A DNA stretch of 64,000 nucleotides from Fibrella rubiginis (lineage in GTDB: Bacteria; Bacteroidota; Bacteroidia; Cytophagales; Spirosomataceae), in NCBI RefSeq assembly GCF_017353185.1, contig NZ_JAFMYV010000001.1, positions 248,001 to 312,000 of the forward strand, written 5' to 3'. The first letter of the stretch is position 1, and the number at the start of each line of letters is the position of its first letter. Below, in pieces: positions 35,721 to 44,549 of this stretch. The translations under genes and the position numbers were made by a program. The notes under the pieces are model-generated. The model was given only the letters and a program-made list of their open reading frames with translations, did not search any database and was not told where the DNA came from.

Positions 35721-36806
35721 ATGACTGATACCAGTAAAGCGTTTCTCTACGCCTACCTTAACAATGCGTCTCCCACGGGCTTCGAATCATCGGGGCAGCA
35801 GCTTTGGCTCGATTACCTTAAACCCTACATCGACGAGTATATTGTAGACACCTACGGTACGGCGGTGGGCGTCATCCATGGTGATTCCAGTTCACCAACC
35901 AAAGACTATAAAGTGGTCATTGAGGCCCATTCCGATGAGATTTCGTGGTTTGTGAACTACATCTCCGACGACGGCTATCTCTACGTTCGTCGCAACGGCG
36001 GGTCCGATGCGCTCATTGCTCCCTCCATGCGCGTGAACCTGCACACCAAACAGGGTGTGGTAGAGGGAGTTTTTGGATGGCCTGCCATCCACGTGCGCGA
36101 CCTTGCCAAAGACACTGCTCCTAAAGTTACCGACCTGTTTATCGACGTGGGCGCGGCCACCAAAGACGAGGTGCTGGCTATGGGCATTCACGTAGGCACG
36201 GTCTGCACGTTTGTTGATGGCCTGACCGAGATGAATGGCCGCTATTTTGTGGGTCGTGCGCTCGACAACCGTATGGGTGGGTTCATGATTGCCGAAGTGG
36301 CCCGTCAGCTTAAAGAGAACGGGGTCAAACTGCCTTTTACGCTTTACGTTGTTAACGCGGTACAGGAAGAAATTGGCCTGCGTGGGGCCGAAATGATTGC
36401 CCGCCGCCTGAAACCCGACCTGGCTATCTGTACCGACGTGACCCATGATACACAGTCGCCGAAATACGATAAGAAAGAACAGGGCGACTTGAAATGCGGG
36501 GCTGGTCCGGTGCTGTGCTACGGCCCTGCCGTGCAGAATAACGTGCTCGATTTCATGATCGACGTGGCCGATACGCACGAAATTGCGTTTCAGCGACAGG
36601 CCGTAAGCCGGTCTACGGGCACCGATACCGACGCCTTCGCCTACGCCGCCGAAGGCGTTGCCTCGGCCCTGATTTCGCTGCCGCTGAAATACATGCATAC
36701 CACCGTAGAGACGGTGCACCAGGAAGACGTGCAGGCGGTTATTCGTTTGATGTACAGCGTGTTGCTGACCCTGAAAGGTGATGAAGATTTTCGATACATC
36801 AAATGA
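35721..36806 (+). CDS. M42-family metallo-aminopeptidase
   Basis: 361 residues. The two-metal ligand set of M42/M20 enzymes is visible in order: His in EAHSDEI, Asp in GRALDNR, the Glu-Glu pair in VNAVQEEIG, Asp in AICTDVTHD and a C-terminal His in LKYMHTTVE. The insertion after the first metal ligand matches the dodecamer-forming (tetrahedral) aminopeptidase layout. It probably trims peptides in the cytoplasm, since there is no signal sequence. The gene is followed by a hairpin (36809-36858) and a convergent gene. Confidence 0.93.
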   Translation: MTDTSKAFLYAYLNNASPTGFESSGQQLWLDYLKPYIDEYIVDTYGTAVGVIHGDSSSPTKDYKVVIEAHSDEISWFVNYISDDGYLYVRRNGGSDALIAPSMRVNLHTKQGVVEGVFGWPAIHVRDLAKDTAPKVTDLFIDVGAATKDEVLAMGIHVGTVCTFVDGLTEMNGRYFVGRALDNRMGGFMIAEVARQLKENGVKLPFTLYVVNAVQEEIGLRGAEMIARRLKPDLAICTDVTHDTQSPKYDKKEQGDLKCGAGPVLCYGPAVQNNVLDFMIDVADTHEIAFQRQAVSRSTGTDTDAFAYAAEGVASALISLPLKYMHTTVETVHQEDVQAVIRLMYSVLLTLKGDEDFRYIK

Positions 36807-36808
36807 AC

Positions 36809-36858
36809 GGTGAGTGGCTACCGGCGCGAAGCTGTAGACGCGGTAGCCACTTATCACC
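36809..36858. terminator. Hairpin between convergent M42 and membrane-protein genes
   Basis: GGTGAGTGGCTACCG (36809-36823) pairs with 36841-36858, with a 3-nt bulge and a loop of 17 nt. It lies between two convergent stops and is a likely bidirectional terminator; the AT-rich end (CCCTATTTTAGC) follows on the plus strand. Confidence 0.6.
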
Positions 36859-36863
36859 CTATT

Positions 36864-38516
36864 TTAGCTCAACTTCGGCTCGATCCAGAGGGCCGCTAAC
36901 AGGGTTACGATCAGCGCAAACCAAACCAAGTCAGGAATTTCTTTTTCGATGAAACGCGTCTCGGCGGTGCGTTTTGTATCATAGCGGCGGTGAGCGAGAG
37001 CGACCGCCGCTGTTTTTTGGCGTTGCGCTAATTGCGTTAAAGCTCCTGTTCGGACTGCTTCGGTAGGGTAAACATAGACCGCCAGCGTGTCCTGGAGTGT
37101 CTGCCAGCCTGATTGGGTTGGTCGGGTAAAGCCGGTCCACGACCGGGCGTTGACTGGTGCCGCACGGAGTTGTATGGTATCGCTACCGAGGCGTAGCTGC
37201 GTGGGTATCACGCTAGGATTATTCAGCGTGACTGCCGTTGAAACGTGCTGATAGACAGGTTGTTCAAGTAATAAGTTATTTAGTGCTGTGGGTTGTAGTC
37301 GGGCTAACACAGAGAGCCAAAGCCGGCTGTAAGCAGTGCTGTCACCGCCCAGACGCAGCGGAAATGTTTCAGTTAACAGGCTTACCGCAACATGACCTGG
37401 CGCGGGTTGAATCGCGACGGGATAGCCCGGCACCGGCAGCGTATATGCAGTCGATACAAAGCGGTAGGGGAGGGCCGTAAGGGACGGGCCGACGTGCAGG
37501 GTGTCTTTGCCCGGTACCCGCTTCACGTGCCAGCGCGTATGCAACGCCCGGTTGATGGCTGCTACATCGGTCTCCGGCTGACCTAAATTCAACACTAACA
37601 CACTTTTGCCCGCCAGCAAAGCCTTGTTTACTAATACGTTAGATACGTTGCCTGGGTCGGTGATGATCAGATCGGGTGGGGTGCTTCTGGTTAAAGCCGT
37701 GCTGTTGATGCTTGTTGAACTGCCAATGCCTTTCGAGAGCGTATTGGTTAGTTCGACCTGATGACCCTGCTGCCCCAGCCAGTCGGCGAGGGTACGCGTC
37801 TCGAAATCGGGAGCGGTCAGCACAAACCGGATACGCATCCGGGCCGTGGGCCGAACCACAAAATGAAGCGTGTCGAGCAGGGTGTTGCCCAACCAGAGCG
37901 TCGGGCTGTTTCGACCCAGCGAAAAGACGGGGTACTTCAGTGTAAACGATTGATCACCAGCAGCTAATTGTGTGCTGTCGACCGCGCGTTTGCCAAATTT
38001 TAGCCGCAATACATCCGCTTCTGGCAGGTTGACCCGTCCGCTGACTGTCTGGTTTTGCCCTACCTGTACAATGCCTTCCCAACGCAGGCTTTTCAGTTGG
38101 TTAGCTGCGTCATAGGGAACCCACGTAACCGCTCGTTCAGCCAGTTGTGCCAGCAGTTGGTCTGAAAAAGACCCACCCAGTAACGTTACCGAGTCAGCTG
38201 CACCGCGAAATTTTTTTGCCCGTATCGCCTCGCGGATGTTCAGGCTGTCTTGCATCCTGCGCACAACTGCACTGGGTACATCATCGGCAACCAGCAACAC
38301 CCGCCCGGCAGGGAGTTGACTACGCCAGCGGGGTTGTAGAAAAAGGCCCAGCAACGCCAGCAACAGCAGCCCGTGCAACCCGATGCGCACCCACTTACGC
38401 CCCGCCGACAGGTGTTGATGACGACCAATGAACCAGACAGACAATCCTGATAAGGCTAGCAATAAAGCAGCAATGAGCCAGGGCCATGGTGTTGTCCAGT
38501 CGGTGGGAGCGGGCAT
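36864..38516 (-). CDS. Membrane protein of the MoxR/BatA island (glutamine-amidotransferase-like middle domain)
   Basis: 550 residues. Two N-terminal membrane helices (about 13-30 and 45-63) and one at the C-terminus (about 528-546) enclose a large extracytoplasmic region. The segment with LIITDPGNVSNVLVNKALLAGKSVLVLNLG resembles the class-I amidotransferase-like fold found in the membrane proteins of MoxR/DUF58 operons (for example the DUF1355 type), but the catalytic Cys is not apparent. It is the last gene of the minus-strand island, 21 nt after the DUF4175-like gene. The function is unknown; a scaffold next to the von Willebrand-like partners is possible. Confidence 0.65.
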   Translation of the reverse strand: MPAPTDWTTPWPWLIAALLLALSGLSVWFIGRHQHLSAGRKWVRIGLHGLLLLALLGLFLQPRWRSQLPAGRVLLVADDVPSAVVRRMQDSLNIREAIRAKKFRGAADSVTLLGGSFSDQLLAQLAERAVTWVPYDAANQLKSLRWEGIVQVGQNQTVSGRVNLPEADVLRLKFGKRAVDSTQLAAGDQSFTLKYPVFSLGRNSPTLWLGNTLLDTLHFVVRPTARMRIRFVLTAPDFETRTLADWLGQQGHQVELTNTLSKGIGSSTSINSTALTRSTPPDLIITDPGNVSNVLVNKALLAGKSVLVLNLGQPETDVAAINRALHTRWHVKRVPGKDTLHVGPSLTALPYRFVSTAYTLPVPGYPVAIQPAPGHVAVSLLTETFPLRLGGDSTAYSRLWLSVLARLQPTALNNLLLEQPVYQHVSTAVTLNNPSVIPTQLRLGSDTIQLRAAPVNARSWTGFTRPTQSGWQTLQDTLAVYVYPTEAVRTGALTQLAQRQKTAAVALAHRRYDTKRTAETRFIEKEIPDLVWFALIVTLLAALWIEPKLS

Positions 38517-38537
38517 TGATGGGTATGTGGTTTACGG

Positions 38538-40778
38538 TTATTCCAGCTTCTGCCAGAAGGCATTTTCTAATTTCTTGTCCGACACCAGCCCCGGTCGGCT
38601 CCCCGTTGTAGTTTGGTTCGCAAACGCCGACAAACGACTTTGCACTACCTCGAGAGCGCTGGCTGTCAGCGGTTTACCCGATGCCAATTGCTGCAGGTGT
38701 GCCAGCACCGACCAGTTGGCCAGACCGCTTTGAAGCAGCGGCCCGCTGAGCGCGGCACTGAGTTGCCCTACCGTTTGCCGTTGCGCAGACGACAATTTTG
38801 GCAGCGAAACATAACCCAGCACCTCGGCTACGAGCATGGCAACGGGCACGTTTTGGTACCGACGTGCAACCCGATGCTGATTAGCTACATTTTTCAGTTC
38901 GCCGGTGAGGCGGGTTTCCTTTTCCTTCAGTGGCGGTGGATCATAGCCGCTCTTTTTGGCGTAGGCGCGGGCTTTTTGTTGAGCGAGTTTCAGGTAGTCA
39001 AGCGCCTTCTGTTCAAACGGACGGGCCAGTTCAGGCTCATAAAGCCGCAAATGCAGCTCCGACTGCCACATTTGTTCCAGAGCCATTTTCAGCAAGCTTC
39101 GCGTCGACTGTTCGTAGAACGTGTTTACCTCGCCGTTGTCGTGGTTGTGCACATACTGCTCCATCATAGCCGCCAGCGGGTCCTGCTCCTGCCCGGTGGC
39201 AGGGCCATTGGCGCCGCCGTGGTCATGCCCGGCTTCGGCGTGGTGTTCCTCATGATGCTCTTCTTTGGTCGTGCTTACGTCGCCGTTAGGGTCCGGGTTT
39301 ACATCGTGGCGGTGTTCGTAGCCCGCCAGCAGATTGGCATCGTTGTCGGCCATGGGGCTATGTCCTCCAATCTGATTCTCGAATTCTTCACCCAAATATT
39401 GCCCGTAGCGCAGCCTGAGCACTTTTTGGTCGAAACCAATTTCGTTTGACCCGCTGTTGAATGTCGGTTTGGTTAGCCGCTTTTTCTTCGCAATCAGCTT
39501 GTCGGTGTCAATGATGATCTGCCGTTGCGAGCGGAAATAGTCGGGCATAATATTCACCGCCATCGTAGCCAGTTCAGCATCATCGGTCTTGGTCGTGTCT
39601 TTGAAGACCACGAAATAGGTATCGGATTTGGTGAGCTGCGGGTCGGGTTGCCGGTTGTCTATGGCAGCCCAGTAGTAGTACAACTCGTCGCCGGGAGTAA
39701 ACCCAAGTTTGGCCAGATCGAGCGTGTGACTCAGCAGCGACGATTTAAACGGGCCGGCACTAACCGGGAAATGACTCTCCCGAAACTTGACGTTCTCGCC
39801 CGAACCCCGCGCCAGGGTAGCCACGATATAGGCTCCCCGCACCTGGAAATCGTCAGAAACCTGCGCTTGTATGCGCAGTTGCATGGGTTCGCCAAGGCGA
39901 TGAAAGCGGTGTAACTCTTTTGATGTGGGCCGAACCAGGGGCGGCGTATCAGGTTGGGCTTCGAGGCGGTAAAAATCAGACTGGTACACCAGCGAATCCC
40001 GGTTCCGGGGCGTTCGCCAGTAAGCTCGTAGCGCATAAAGGCCAGAGTTAAGCACCCGGTCCTGGTACGAAAACCGCCCGTTCTGACGTGTGAAGGCCAG
40101 TTCGCCACCCCGGCTGTTTACCAGCGCCACCCGCACGCGCTCGGTCTGGCTAAGCTGAACCTGCCACCGCAGCACTGACCCTACATAGGCTGTCACGTTC
40201 AGATCGGTCGTGGTGCGTGTGGGCAAACCCGTATAGGCGGGGGGCAGCACCACCAGCCGCGCCGACTGAAAAGCCGGTGGAATCAAGGGGTCTGTTTGTT
40301 TGGCAGTTTGTTTAGTACTCCGTTTAGTAAGCTGTGCAGCGGCTTTTTGCTCAGATGGCCAGTAGTTGACTAGCCCCACAAGGGTCAGGCAGCCAACCAG
40401 CAGGAGCGCATAAGGGCGCAAATGCTGCCCCACAACAACGGGTTGGGAGGTGCGCGCGGCCTGTTCACCCAGGCGGTCAAGCTGCAGTTGCTCAGCCATG
40501 TTTAGATCAGGCTTGGTGAGCAGGGGCAAACTGTATTCGGTTTGGTCAAGGGTGCGGTGCAACAGGGCAATAGCTTCTGCGTGTTTGGCCTCGAAAGCAC
40601 CCAACTGCCAGGCTGTCAGGCAGGTAACCAAAGCCCCGATGCTAAGAAGAACGGGTAAACCAACAGGCAACAAACCCACTAGTAGCCCCGCCGACGCTCC
40701 AACCAGCAGGGCCTTCAGCCAACTGTTAGCATGAAGCTGCGCTGTAATAGACCGTATGAGTTGATGAAGTGATTCCAT
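38538..40778 (-). CDS. Large DUF4175-like membrane protein
   Basis: 746 residues from the ATG at 40778 (MESLHQLIRS); the open frame reaches 40868, but those 30 residues are Cys-rich and unlike a start. Two or three membrane helices lie in the first 140 residues. A long extracytoplasmic region with Ig-like beta segments follows (about 180-400), then a Lys/Arg-rich helical part. A His-rich stretch (about 510-545) is unusual: it has many His/Asp/Glu, including HHEEHHAEAGHDH, and could bind metal. The family is best described as DUF4175-like because of its place in a MoxR operon; the match is from memory. Confidence 0.65.
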   Translation of the reverse strand: MESLHQLIRSITAQLHANSWLKALLVGASAGLLVGLLPVGLPVLLSIGALVTCLTAWQLGAFEAKHAEAIALLHRTLDQTEYSLPLLTKPDLNMAEQLQLDRLGEQAARTSQPVVVGQHLRPYALLLVGCLTLVGLVNYWPSEQKAAAQLTKRSTKQTAKQTDPLIPPAFQSARLVVLPPAYTGLPTRTTTDLNVTAYVGSVLRWQVQLSQTERVRVALVNSRGGELAFTRQNGRFSYQDRVLNSGLYALRAYWRTPRNRDSLVYQSDFYRLEAQPDTPPLVRPTSKELHRFHRLGEPMQLRIQAQVSDDFQVRGAYIVATLARGSGENVKFRESHFPVSAGPFKSSLLSHTLDLAKLGFTPGDELYYYWAAIDNRQPDPQLTKSDTYFVVFKDTTKTDDAELATMAVNIMPDYFRSQRQIIIDTDKLIAKKKRLTKPTFNSGSNEIGFDQKVLRLRYGQYLGEEFENQIGGHSPMADNDANLLAGYEHRHDVNPDPNGDVSTTKEEHHEEHHAEAGHDHGGANGPATGQEQDPLAAMMEQYVHNHDNGEVNTFYEQSTRSLLKMALEQMWQSELHLRLYEPELARPFEQKALDYLKLAQQKARAYAKKSGYDPPPLKEKETRLTGELKNVANQHRVARRYQNVPVAMLVAEVLGYVSLPKLSSAQRQTVGQLSAALSGPLLQSGLANWSVLAHLQQLASGKPLTASALEVVQSRLSAFANQTTTGSRPGLVSDKKLENAFWQKLE

Positions 40779-40874
40779 TGTTGAGTGAACCAGCAAGCAG
40801 CAGTGGAGGTAAAGCACAGAGCAGGAAACACACCTGCGTTTGACGCTGCGTTCAACCGTCTTTGCCACTGGCTA

Positions 40875-42071
40875 TTACGCCCCACGCCTGTTGGCTAGCC
40901 AGCGTTCGGCGAGTAACAGGGATAAAAATAATACCAACAGCCCGTTTTGGAGCGCATTTCTGGGATGGGTGGTTGGTAATGAGTCAGAAAGGCTGGTGCT
41001 GCCGGGCCTGAACAAAGCTGCGAATGCCTGCCTGCCGAGGGGATGCTGGTAACGCGACAAACCAAGACCTTGGATAAGCTGCGTTCCCAATTGTTCCGGT
41101 AACTGACCATTGGCCACGTCATCGCTGGCCGCCGGCGTGAGGGGACCCGGCAGGTACTGTACGTTGGGCCAATCTGTACGGACAGCGGCGCTGGTGAGGG
41201 TATAAAACATGCCTAAATTGGGGCTTGCAACCGGTTTGTCGGTCAATATCCAGGTGTAAACCTTGCTGTTAACCGGTTGGTAGTCAATTAGAAAACTAAG
41301 TCCGTAGACCTGAGTAAGCGCCTCGAGTGCGGCTTTAATGGTTTGCCGCTCGGCGGTATTACTAAACTGAATCAATACCCGGAGCGGGGCTGCAGCGGCC
41401 TGGCTGGCGGGACCATTGCTGGCTGCGAAGACTGCCAGCCGCCCGTCTGCTCCAACAGCCAGCCGTTTACCCGATGGCAGAGCTACGTACGGCAGCGGGG
41501 CTTTGTCGGGTGTGCTAAGCGGATGAAGCACAAAGGCTTCCGGCACTTGCAGAAAGGGAGCGTCGATCCAGGCTGGCGTGTTACGGACGTAAAGATGCAG
41601 CCCAGTTTGTGGGATGGTTGCTTCGTCGATAGCCACTTGTAATGTCAGTGGGTTCAGCGGCTGCGAATGAGGGATCTCGTTGAGCGCCGTAATGACCGAT
41701 ACGGGTGCGGTGGCCCAATAAAGCCGTTCATGCCGTTGCAGCGCCTGTGCTAATTCAAACCGGTACGCTTCAACCAACTGCGCATTGGGTTCTACCAAAT
41801 GCACTGCCTGAATGGCCGATGTACGTTTTTTGTCCGGAAATACGGGTCGCGCCAACAGCAGGGCTAATGCCACCAGCAGCATGCAACGCAACGCGAGCAG
41901 CAACCAGTTGTCGAACCGGAAACCGCGTTTTGGGGGCTGGTTGGGGGTTTCGAGCCAGCGGAGCATAGCCCAGGGCATGGGCTTGGCCCGCTGTTGATGC
42001 CAGAAGTGCAGGGCAATGGGCACGGCTACGGCCAGCATCCCCCAGAGCAGGGCAGGATTTAAAAACGCCAT
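40875..42071 (-). CDS. BatA N-terminal-domain protein
   Basis: 398 residues from the ATG at 42071 (MAFLNPALLWGMLAV), a standard BatA opening. The frame is open to 42311 upstream, but that part overlaps the opposite-strand DUF1304 gene and is not protein-like. Two helices (about 8-24 and 54-74) bracket a motif PPKRGFRFDNWLLLALRCMLLV typical of the BatA N-terminus, and a C-terminal helix lies at about 372-388. There is no DxSxS metal site, so it is not a full von Willebrand protein. In the BatA/MoxR family these proteins receive or present substrates to the MoxR ATPase. Confidence 0.8.
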   Translation of the reverse strand: MAFLNPALLWGMLAVAVPIALHFWHQQRAKPMPWAMLRWLETPNQPPKRGFRFDNWLLLALRCMLLVALALLLARPVFPDKKRTSAIQAVHLVEPNAQLVEAYRFELAQALQRHERLYWATAPVSVITALNEIPHSQPLNPLTLQVAIDEATIPQTGLHLYVRNTPAWIDAPFLQVPEAFVLHPLSTPDKAPLPYVALPSGKRLAVGADGRLAVFAASNGPASQAAAAPLRVLIQFSNTAERQTIKAALEALTQVYGLSFLIDYQPVNSKVYTWILTDKPVASPNLGMFYTLTSAAVRTDWPNVQYLPGPLTPAASDDVANGQLPEQLGTQLIQGLGLSRYQHPLGRQAFAALFRPGSTSLSDSLPTTHPRNALQNGLLVLFLSLLLAERWLANRRGA

Positions 42072-42149
42072 CGTTGAATAAAAGACCCCAAAGGTGAAAA
42101 TACTACCGCGTTGATAATAACCGATATTTCGCCAAACGTAGCTACCATC

Positions 42150-42518
42150 ATGCACATCATAACGCAACTGTTTGTCGGTCTGGTTGCCATTGAGCACCTC
42201 TATATTCTCTGGCTCGAAATGTTTGCCTGGACCACCCGCGGGCCAAAAGTGTTCCGTGGCACCCTGCGCAACGACCTTTTTGAACCTACAAAAGTGCTGG
42301 CAGCCAACCAAGGACTTTATAATGGTTTTCTGGCTGCCGGCCTCATCTGGTCATTGATGATTACCGACCCTATCTGGCAAAAAAACGTGGCCTTATTTTT
42401 TCTGTCGTGTGTTACCGTAGCGGCTCTCTACGGTGGTTTATCCGCTAGCAAACGAATTATGCTGGTGCAGGGCCTCCCTGCCATAATTGCACTAGTGCTC
42501 GTAGTACTGTTGAGGTAG
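42150..42518 (+). CDS. DUF1304-family small membrane protein
   Basis: 122 residues from the ATG at 42150 (MHIITQLFVGLVAIEHLY), which is the family start; an ATG at 42111 would add 13 residues. Four membrane helices. The conserved IEHLYILWLEMFAW and ANQGLYNGFLAAGL motifs identify DUF1304, a family of unknown function. It stands in the middle of, and opposite to, the MoxR/BatA operon, between the BatA-like and DUF58 genes. Confidence 0.9.
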   Translation: MHIITQLFVGLVAIEHLYILWLEMFAWTTRGPKVFRGTLRNDLFEPTKVLAANQGLYNGFLAAGLIWSLMITDPIWQKNVALFFLSCVTVAALYGGLSASKRIMLVQGLPAIIALVLVVLLR

Positions 42519-42579
42519 GTAACGCGAACGTTGGTCTGTGGTAATGAGCTATGGTTGGGAAATAGAGTGCGCCTGCCTA

Positions 42580-43425
42580 TCACAGCAATTCACGCAGTAC
42601 CAGGGCGGGTGGGTCGGTGAGCAGGGCGCGTACACGGCGGAGGTTAGGTAGCTGAAGCTGATCGGTCAGGGTTTGAAAGTAGGTGGTGGCAGCGGCCCGA
42701 ACGGTGGCCTGTACGGTGCCCGCCTCTACCTCCAGCGTTTGGCCGGTTTCGAGGTCCTGAAACTGGTAAAATCCAGCTAAATTGAAGGCTACCTCCTGAT
42801 TGCCCAAGACCTGAATCAGCAATACCTCGCGGTGGGGGCTGGCAGCTTGTCGAAGCAACGTCAGCCACTCGTCGTTGAGTTGCAGCAGGTCCGACACCAG
42901 TATCAGCAGTTCAGTTTGGTTACGCTTCAATCCGGGTAAGGTGGGTACTGTATCGGGCCAGGCACCGGCGGCTTTCACACTCGTCAGCACACCTAACACC
43001 TTCTGAAAGGCCTGTTTTCCTGGTGGTACGAGCGGTTCAATTTGGCCGTTTCTGAGGCCGTAGAGGCTGATTTGATCACTTTGGCGGTTGGCTATATAAG
43101 CCAACGAGGCCAGCAGCACCTTTGCATAATCCAGCCGACTGACGTTGTCCTCTGCATAGTTCATGGACCCCGACAGATCGAGCAACAGCCGCACCTGGTG
43201 GCTACTCTCTGTCTCCGACTCACGCACCAGGTGCTTATCTGTTTGGGCGTACCGTTTCCAGTCTATTCGTTTAGGATCGTCGCCGGGGCGGTAGTCCCGA
43301 TATTGAGCAAACTCTACCCCAACCCCATTCCGGCGGCTGTGGTGCAGCCCCAGCGTTAGTTCATCGCTAACGAGTTTACCTACCAACGGCAGATTATTGA
43401 GGCGGATAAGGTCTGCGGCGGTCAT
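42580..43425 (-). CDS. DUF58 protein with a von Willebrand-like fold
   Basis: 281 residues. The DUF58 core VEFAQYRDYRPGDDPKRIDWKRYA is followed by LLLDLSGSMNY, the metal-ion-dependent adhesion motif DxSxS of von Willebrand domains. The ATG overlaps the MoxR stop as ATGA (43422-43425), which implies translational coupling. MoxR ATPases and DUF58 proteins act together in envelope assembly or in activating other proteins. There is no membrane helix, so it should be cytoplasmic. Confidence 0.92.
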   Translation of the reverse strand: MTAADLIRLNNLPLVGKLVSDELTLGLHHSRRNGVGVEFAQYRDYRPGDDPKRIDWKRYAQTDKHLVRESETESSHQVRLLLDLSGSMNYAEDNVSRLDYAKVLLASLAYIANRQSDQISLYGLRNGQIEPLVPPGKQAFQKVLGVLTSVKAAGAWPDTVPTLPGLKRNQTELLILVSDLLQLNDEWLTLLRQAASPHREVLLIQVLGNQEVAFNLAGFYQFQDLETGQTLEVEAGTVQATVRAAATTYFQTLTDQLQLPNLRRVRALLTDPPALVLRELL

Positions 43426-44399
43426 TTTACTTTATTTGTTACCACCTCCTCAATTACTTTGTCTGTCGTAATGCCTTCGGAATCAGCGCGGAAATTGAGG
43501 GCGATGCGGTGGCGGAGAACGGGGTAAGCCAGCGTTTGAATGTCGTCGGGAATGACCGAGAAACGACCGTTCAGTACGGCGCGGGCTTTGGCGCACAGGA
43601 TCAGGGCCTGACCAGCCCGCGGACCAGCCCCCCAGTCGCACCACTGCTTCACGAAGGGTACACTACTATCTGCCGGGCGGGTGCTGCGCACGATCCGGTT
43701 CACTAGCGTCAGGAGTTCGTCACTGATAAACACCTGCCGCGTTAACGTCTGTAAATCAAGTACGTCGCTGTCGGTCAGGATGGTGCTTAGCGTAGGGCGG
43801 TCAGTGCCGGTGGTAGCGCGGAGCACGGCCAGCTCTTCCTGTTCCGATGGGTAGCCGAGGCGGATGTAGAGCAAAAACCGGTCGAGTTGGGCTTCGGGGA
43901 GGGGGTAGGTGCCCGCCTGCTCAATGGGGTTCTGCGTGGCGATGATTAGAAAGGGCCGAGGCAGCGGGTAATCGGTGCCCGCGTAGGTGACCTTGTATTC
44001 CTGCATGGCTTCCAGCAGGGCGGCCTGTGTCTTGGGCGGCGTCCGGTTGATCTCATCGGCCAGAACTACGTTGGCAAAGATGGGACCTTTGTTAAACTGG
44101 AAAAATTTCTTTCCGGTCTCGTGGTCTTCCTCCAGCACCTCAGTGCCCACAATGTCGCCGGGCATCAGGTCTGGCGTGAACTGGATGCGCTTAAATGACA
44201 TACTCAGGGTGCGTGCCAACGTGCTGACCAGCAGTGTCTTCGCCAGTCCAGGCACACCTTCGAGCAGGCAGTGCCCCCCCGCCAACAGGGTGATGAGTAC
44301 TTCGTCAATGGCTTCCTGCTGCCCAATAATAACTTTACCGATCTCGGCCTTGAGCAGAGGTAATTTCGCCACAAGGGCTTTATAGTGATCTGTATTCAT
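43422..44399 (-). CDS. MoxR-family AAA+ ATPase
   Basis: 325 residues from the ATG at 44399 (MNTDHYKALVAKLP). The 17 extra codons upstream belong to the inverted repeat at 44408-44545. AAA+ signatures: Walker A GVPGLAKT, Walker B VVLADEINR, sensor-1 IATQNPIEQAGTYPLPEAQLDRF, and a C-terminal helical lid. MoxR proteins are chaperone-like ATPases that remodel partners, usually von Willebrand-domain proteins. It is the second gene of the island and is coupled to DUF58. Confidence 0.95.
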   Translation of the reverse strand: MNTDHYKALVAKLPLLKAEIGKVIIGQQEAIDEVLITLLAGGHCLLEGVPGLAKTLLVSTLARTLSMSFKRIQFTPDLMPGDIVGTEVLEEDHETGKKFFQFNKGPIFANVVLADEINRTPPKTQAALLEAMQEYKVTYAGTDYPLPRPFLIIATQNPIEQAGTYPLPEAQLDRFLLYIRLGYPSEQEELAVLRATTGTDRPTLSTILTDSDVLDLQTLTRQVFISDELLTLVNRIVRSTRPADSSVPFVKQWCDWGAGPRAGQALILCAKARAVLNGRFSVIPDDIQTLAYPVLRHRIALNFRADSEGITTDKVIEEVVTNKVK

Positions 44400-44407
44400 A
44401 AGAAGGG

Positions 44408-44545
44408 GAGAAGAAAAGGAGCTAAAACACAGAGGTACACAGAGAGACACGGAGGTGCACTAAGATTTTTTATGCGTAGTGAGAGCATCTTAGTGCACCT
44501 CCGTGTCTCTCTGTGTACTTCTGTGTTTTAGCTCCTTTTCTTCTC
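44408..44545. repeat. Inverted repeat, 59-bp arms, between DUF4159 and moxR ('acacagag/cacggagg' words)
   Basis: Arms 44408-44466 and 44487-44545 pair at 58 of 59 positions with a 20-nt loop. The words ACACAGAG, GGTACACAG and GACACGGAGG recur within the arm and in the repeat at 1722-1849. It sits between the stop of DUF4159 (44550) and the moxR start (44399), on the same strand, so it would fold in the operon mRNA. Confidence 0.96.
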
Positions 44546-44549
44546 AAAC

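Noticed and set aside
42072..42311. 80-codon extension of the BatA-like gene
   Set aside because: It overlaps the opposite-strand DUF1304 gene, and MAFLNPALLWG is the standard BatA opening.
44400..44450. 17-codon extension of moxR
   Set aside because: It is read from the inverted repeat at 44408-44545; MNTDHYKALVAKLP fits the family start.
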